Part shown: in pieces, positions 33,799-35,141 of the stretch
How the letters are laid out: each line of letters opens with the position of its first letter
How positions within the stretch are numbered: position 1 is the stretch's first letter
Assembly (NCBI GenBank): GCA_030428255.1
Contig: JAUIBT010000031.1
Coordinates: 1 to 35,141, forward strand
From: Alphaproteobacteria bacterium
Lineage (GTDB): Bacteria > Pseudomonadota > Alphaproteobacteria > UBA7985 > JAUIBT01
Reading direction: 5' to 3'
Length of the DNA: 35,141 nt
The notes under the pieces: generated by a model
The model's database searches: none
Seen by the model: only the letters and a program-made list of their open reading frames with translations
What the model was told of the DNA's origin: nothing
Program-made: the position numbers and the translations under genes

Positions 33799-33852
33799 AT
33801 GCCTCGGGTCAGCTACTTATTCATGCAAAATGATCTTATACCCGCCTTGGGC

Positions 33853-33881
33853 TTGATTTCCGTTCGTTTGTGACTTAGAAC
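33853..33881 (+). promoter_or_regulatory. Possible promoter upstream of the broken gene
   Basis: TTGATT (33853-33858) and TAGAAC (33876-33881) are spaced by 17 bp, each matching four of six consensus bases. It would transcribe toward the pseudogene at 34008 with a leader of about 120 nt. Confidence 0.25.
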
Positions 33882-34007
33882 ATTGCAAGAACATGTCGGG
33901 GTGCTTGGCACCCGCGCAACGGAGTTAAGCTGGGTGTTTCTTTGGGGCGATCTATATCGGCGAAACCACAGACCCAAGACTGACCAGGCGCACAAAGACG
34001 GCCCTAT

Positions 34008-35008
34008 ATGGCGGGTGACATGGTTGTTGGCTGGCAAGGCGAGGGTGGCCCTTTTATCGGCGAAAAGCAGACGGGAAACCCCCGGGCGCGCGCCACCTCG
34101 CGGCCCTCTGCAAGCCCAAGCCTGGTGCCAACAGCAGATCTTCAGGCCATCCCCTCTATGCCTCGTCTCCAGCGCTTCAAGCTGGATCGCCAATCCGCGC
34201 CCATGTCTCCGCGCCCATGTCTTCGCGTCAGCCTGGGCCGCAGGGCGAGCAGACTTTTCCCAATGCGGTGCAGCCGAACATGTCCCTGCGCCCCAACCGC
34301 CCGGTAGCACCTGCTATTGAGCCAAACCCCGGATTGAGCCCCAAGCCCGGCTGGGCACTCGATACGGGATTGCTAGCAACCAGCGGAGCAGAAGCCGCAG
34401 CAATCGCAACGGCTTGGCGGTACGATCAGCTCAAAAAGCGCCAAGCTTTGCGGACCTGGACGCGAGGCAACGCGGGAAACATCAAGGCCAATTTGCACAT
34501 GCGCGGCAAAGCACAGTTGAAAGTCGGTTCCAAGGCGGACATTCCGCGGATCGAAAGCCGCCGCCATGCTGCGAAAATGCTCCAGAAAGGTTGGATTTCC
34601 GCGAGCCAAACAAAGGCGGTACTGAACAACAAGGCAGGCGCAACCAAGGCCGGACTGTCAACCGCCGCGAGAACGACCGACGCGGCCCTGAAAATCGCCG
34701 GTCGCACGGCGGCTGTTGCTGGTGTTGGTCTGTCGGTCTACGATGAACTCAAGGCCTTGCCAAAGGACGCGGGTTGGGGCCGCAAGCGTGCTGCCGCTGT
34801 AAGGGCTGTGCTTAATGAAGCGGATAATGTCGGAATAGGGATATAAGCAGGAGGGGCTGCTGGGGCTTTGTTGGTTAATCCAATCGGAGCCGCCGCCTTG
34901 GGTATCACCCTCGCTACGGCCTATGGCCTTTATGGCGACAAGTATGGGAATAGGTTGATGGGGTGGTTTGGTCGGCGTTTCTTAGGAAATTTTTTAGAAA
35001 TCAAATAG
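34008..35008 (+). pseudogene. Broken gene, unknown function, possibly toxin-like
   Basis: Three pieces join into one protein of about 328 residues. Frame one starts MAGDMVVGWQGEGG at 34008 and runs to SAPMSPRP near 34215. A perfect 14-bp tandem duplication at 34195-34222 moves the frame; removing one copy joins it to the frame beginning MSSRQPGPQG at 34217. That frame stops at TAA 34844-34846 after DNVGIGI, but continues in the same frame with AGGAAGALLVNPIGAAALG and on to TAG 35006-35008. The N-terminal part is Pro/Ser-rich and disordered, the middle basic (TWTRGNAGNIKANLHMRG), and the end is a Gly/Ala-rich hydrophobic helix pair. This layout recalls secreted toxins with membrane-active ends, but I recognise no family. 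No good ribosome site precedes 34008. The IS end lies 11 bp beyond the last stop. Confidence 0.7.
34195..34222 (+). repeat. Perfect 14-bp tandem duplication causing a frameshift
   Basis: CCGCGCCCATGTCT is present at 34195-34208 and again at 34209-34222. Fourteen is not a multiple of three, so the duplication shifts the reading frame of the surrounding gene. Confidence 0.95.
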
Positions 35009-35019
35009 TGATAAATCTA

Positions 35020-35141
35020 GGGTCCGGACCCATAAACGGGATTCACAGCGGCTTCGTGTTGTGATTCAACTGCCTCCAGCGAGGAGGCACGATGAATGAC
35101 AGATTTCTTCTGGTTTTCTGATGAGCAGTGGGCGCGGATTG
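35020..35141 (+). mobile_element. IS5-family-like insertion sequence, one terminus (partial, right copy)
   Basis: Same element as at the left edge, in the opposite orientation: its transposase reads rightward out of the window. The palindromic tip GGGTCCGGACCC is at 35020-35031 and TA precedes it at 35018-35019. With the left copy it brackets the whole window as inverted repeats. Confidence 0.8.
35096..35141 (+). CDS. IS5-family-like transposase, N-terminal fragment cut by window edge
   Basis: ATG 35096 opens MTDFFWFSDEQWARI and leaves the window. GAGGAGG lies eight bases upstream. It is identical to the fragment at 1-49 over the shared length. Confidence 0.65.
   Translation, partial: MTDFFWFSDEQWARI

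Noticed and set aside
33883-34320. 145-codon open frame on the plus strand
   Set aside because: Its composition (Trp/Cys/Arg/Pro-rich) is not protein-like, and it covers the two frames that join into the broken gene once the 14-bp duplication is removed.

Overview
The window is about 35.1 kb of GC-rich DNA (roughly 60-65% by eye) with dense, mostly intact genes on both strands. It most likely comes from an alphaproteobacterium. That rests on the porin style, the lpdA gene, the B12-dependent methylmalonyl-CoA mutase, the OmpA/glycine-zipper lipoprotein, the HI0933-type flavoprotein and a hairpin cluster resembling alphaproteobacterial 6S RNA. I cannot name the genus. Both ends of the window are the same IS5-like element in opposite orientations, cut about 50 bases into the transposase gene, so the window probably stops where an assembly met a multicopy repeat.

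Left part (1-11.7 kb): the IS end lies 31 bp before a porin gene. Next come a hydantoinase/carbamoylase-type M20 amidase and a peptide/nickel-class ABC importer arranged divergently. On the minus strand are a fused two-domain ATPase and a HipO-like M20 amidohydrolase; on the plus strand are a substrate-binding protein, two permeases and an AbgB-like M20 amidohydrolase. Together these look like uptake and hydrolysis of N-acylated or N-carbamoylated amino acids or small peptides.

Middle (11.7-20.3 kb): a two-gene minus-strand unit encodes a GNAT acetyltransferase and an HFCD flavoprotein with an extra N-terminal domain that may be a peptide-recognition module. It is followed by a large autotransporter whose passenger is built of seven 25-residue BspA/DUF285 repeats. 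A 50-residue secreted protein, too short for ordinary ORF calling, is divergent from a Cys-rich GDCCVFCSYG protein. A glycosyltransferase/DUF3131 pair with a 4-bp overlap probably makes or processes an extracellular glycan; its glycosyltransferase has unusual active-site motifs.

Right part (20.3-33.8 kb): mostly housekeeping and catabolic genes. These are lpdA, a glycerophosphodiester phosphodiesterase, a roughly 675-bp gene-poor stretch containing a candidate 6S RNA, a C-terminally short ThiE-like protein, an FAD-linked oxidase, an EamA transporter, methylmalonyl-CoA mutase, a crotonase lacking the usual acidic catalytic residues, an HI0933-like flavoprotein, an OmpA-like lipoprotein and an ABC-F ATPase.

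Right edge (33.8-35.1 kb): one gene of unknown function, possibly toxin-like, has been broken twice. A perfect 14-bp tandem duplication shifts its frame and an in-frame TAA interrupts its hydrophobic C-terminus. The second IS copy sits 11 bp beyond its final stop. This decayed gene, the HFCD/GNAT unit and the unusual glycosyltransferase are the parts most worth a second look.
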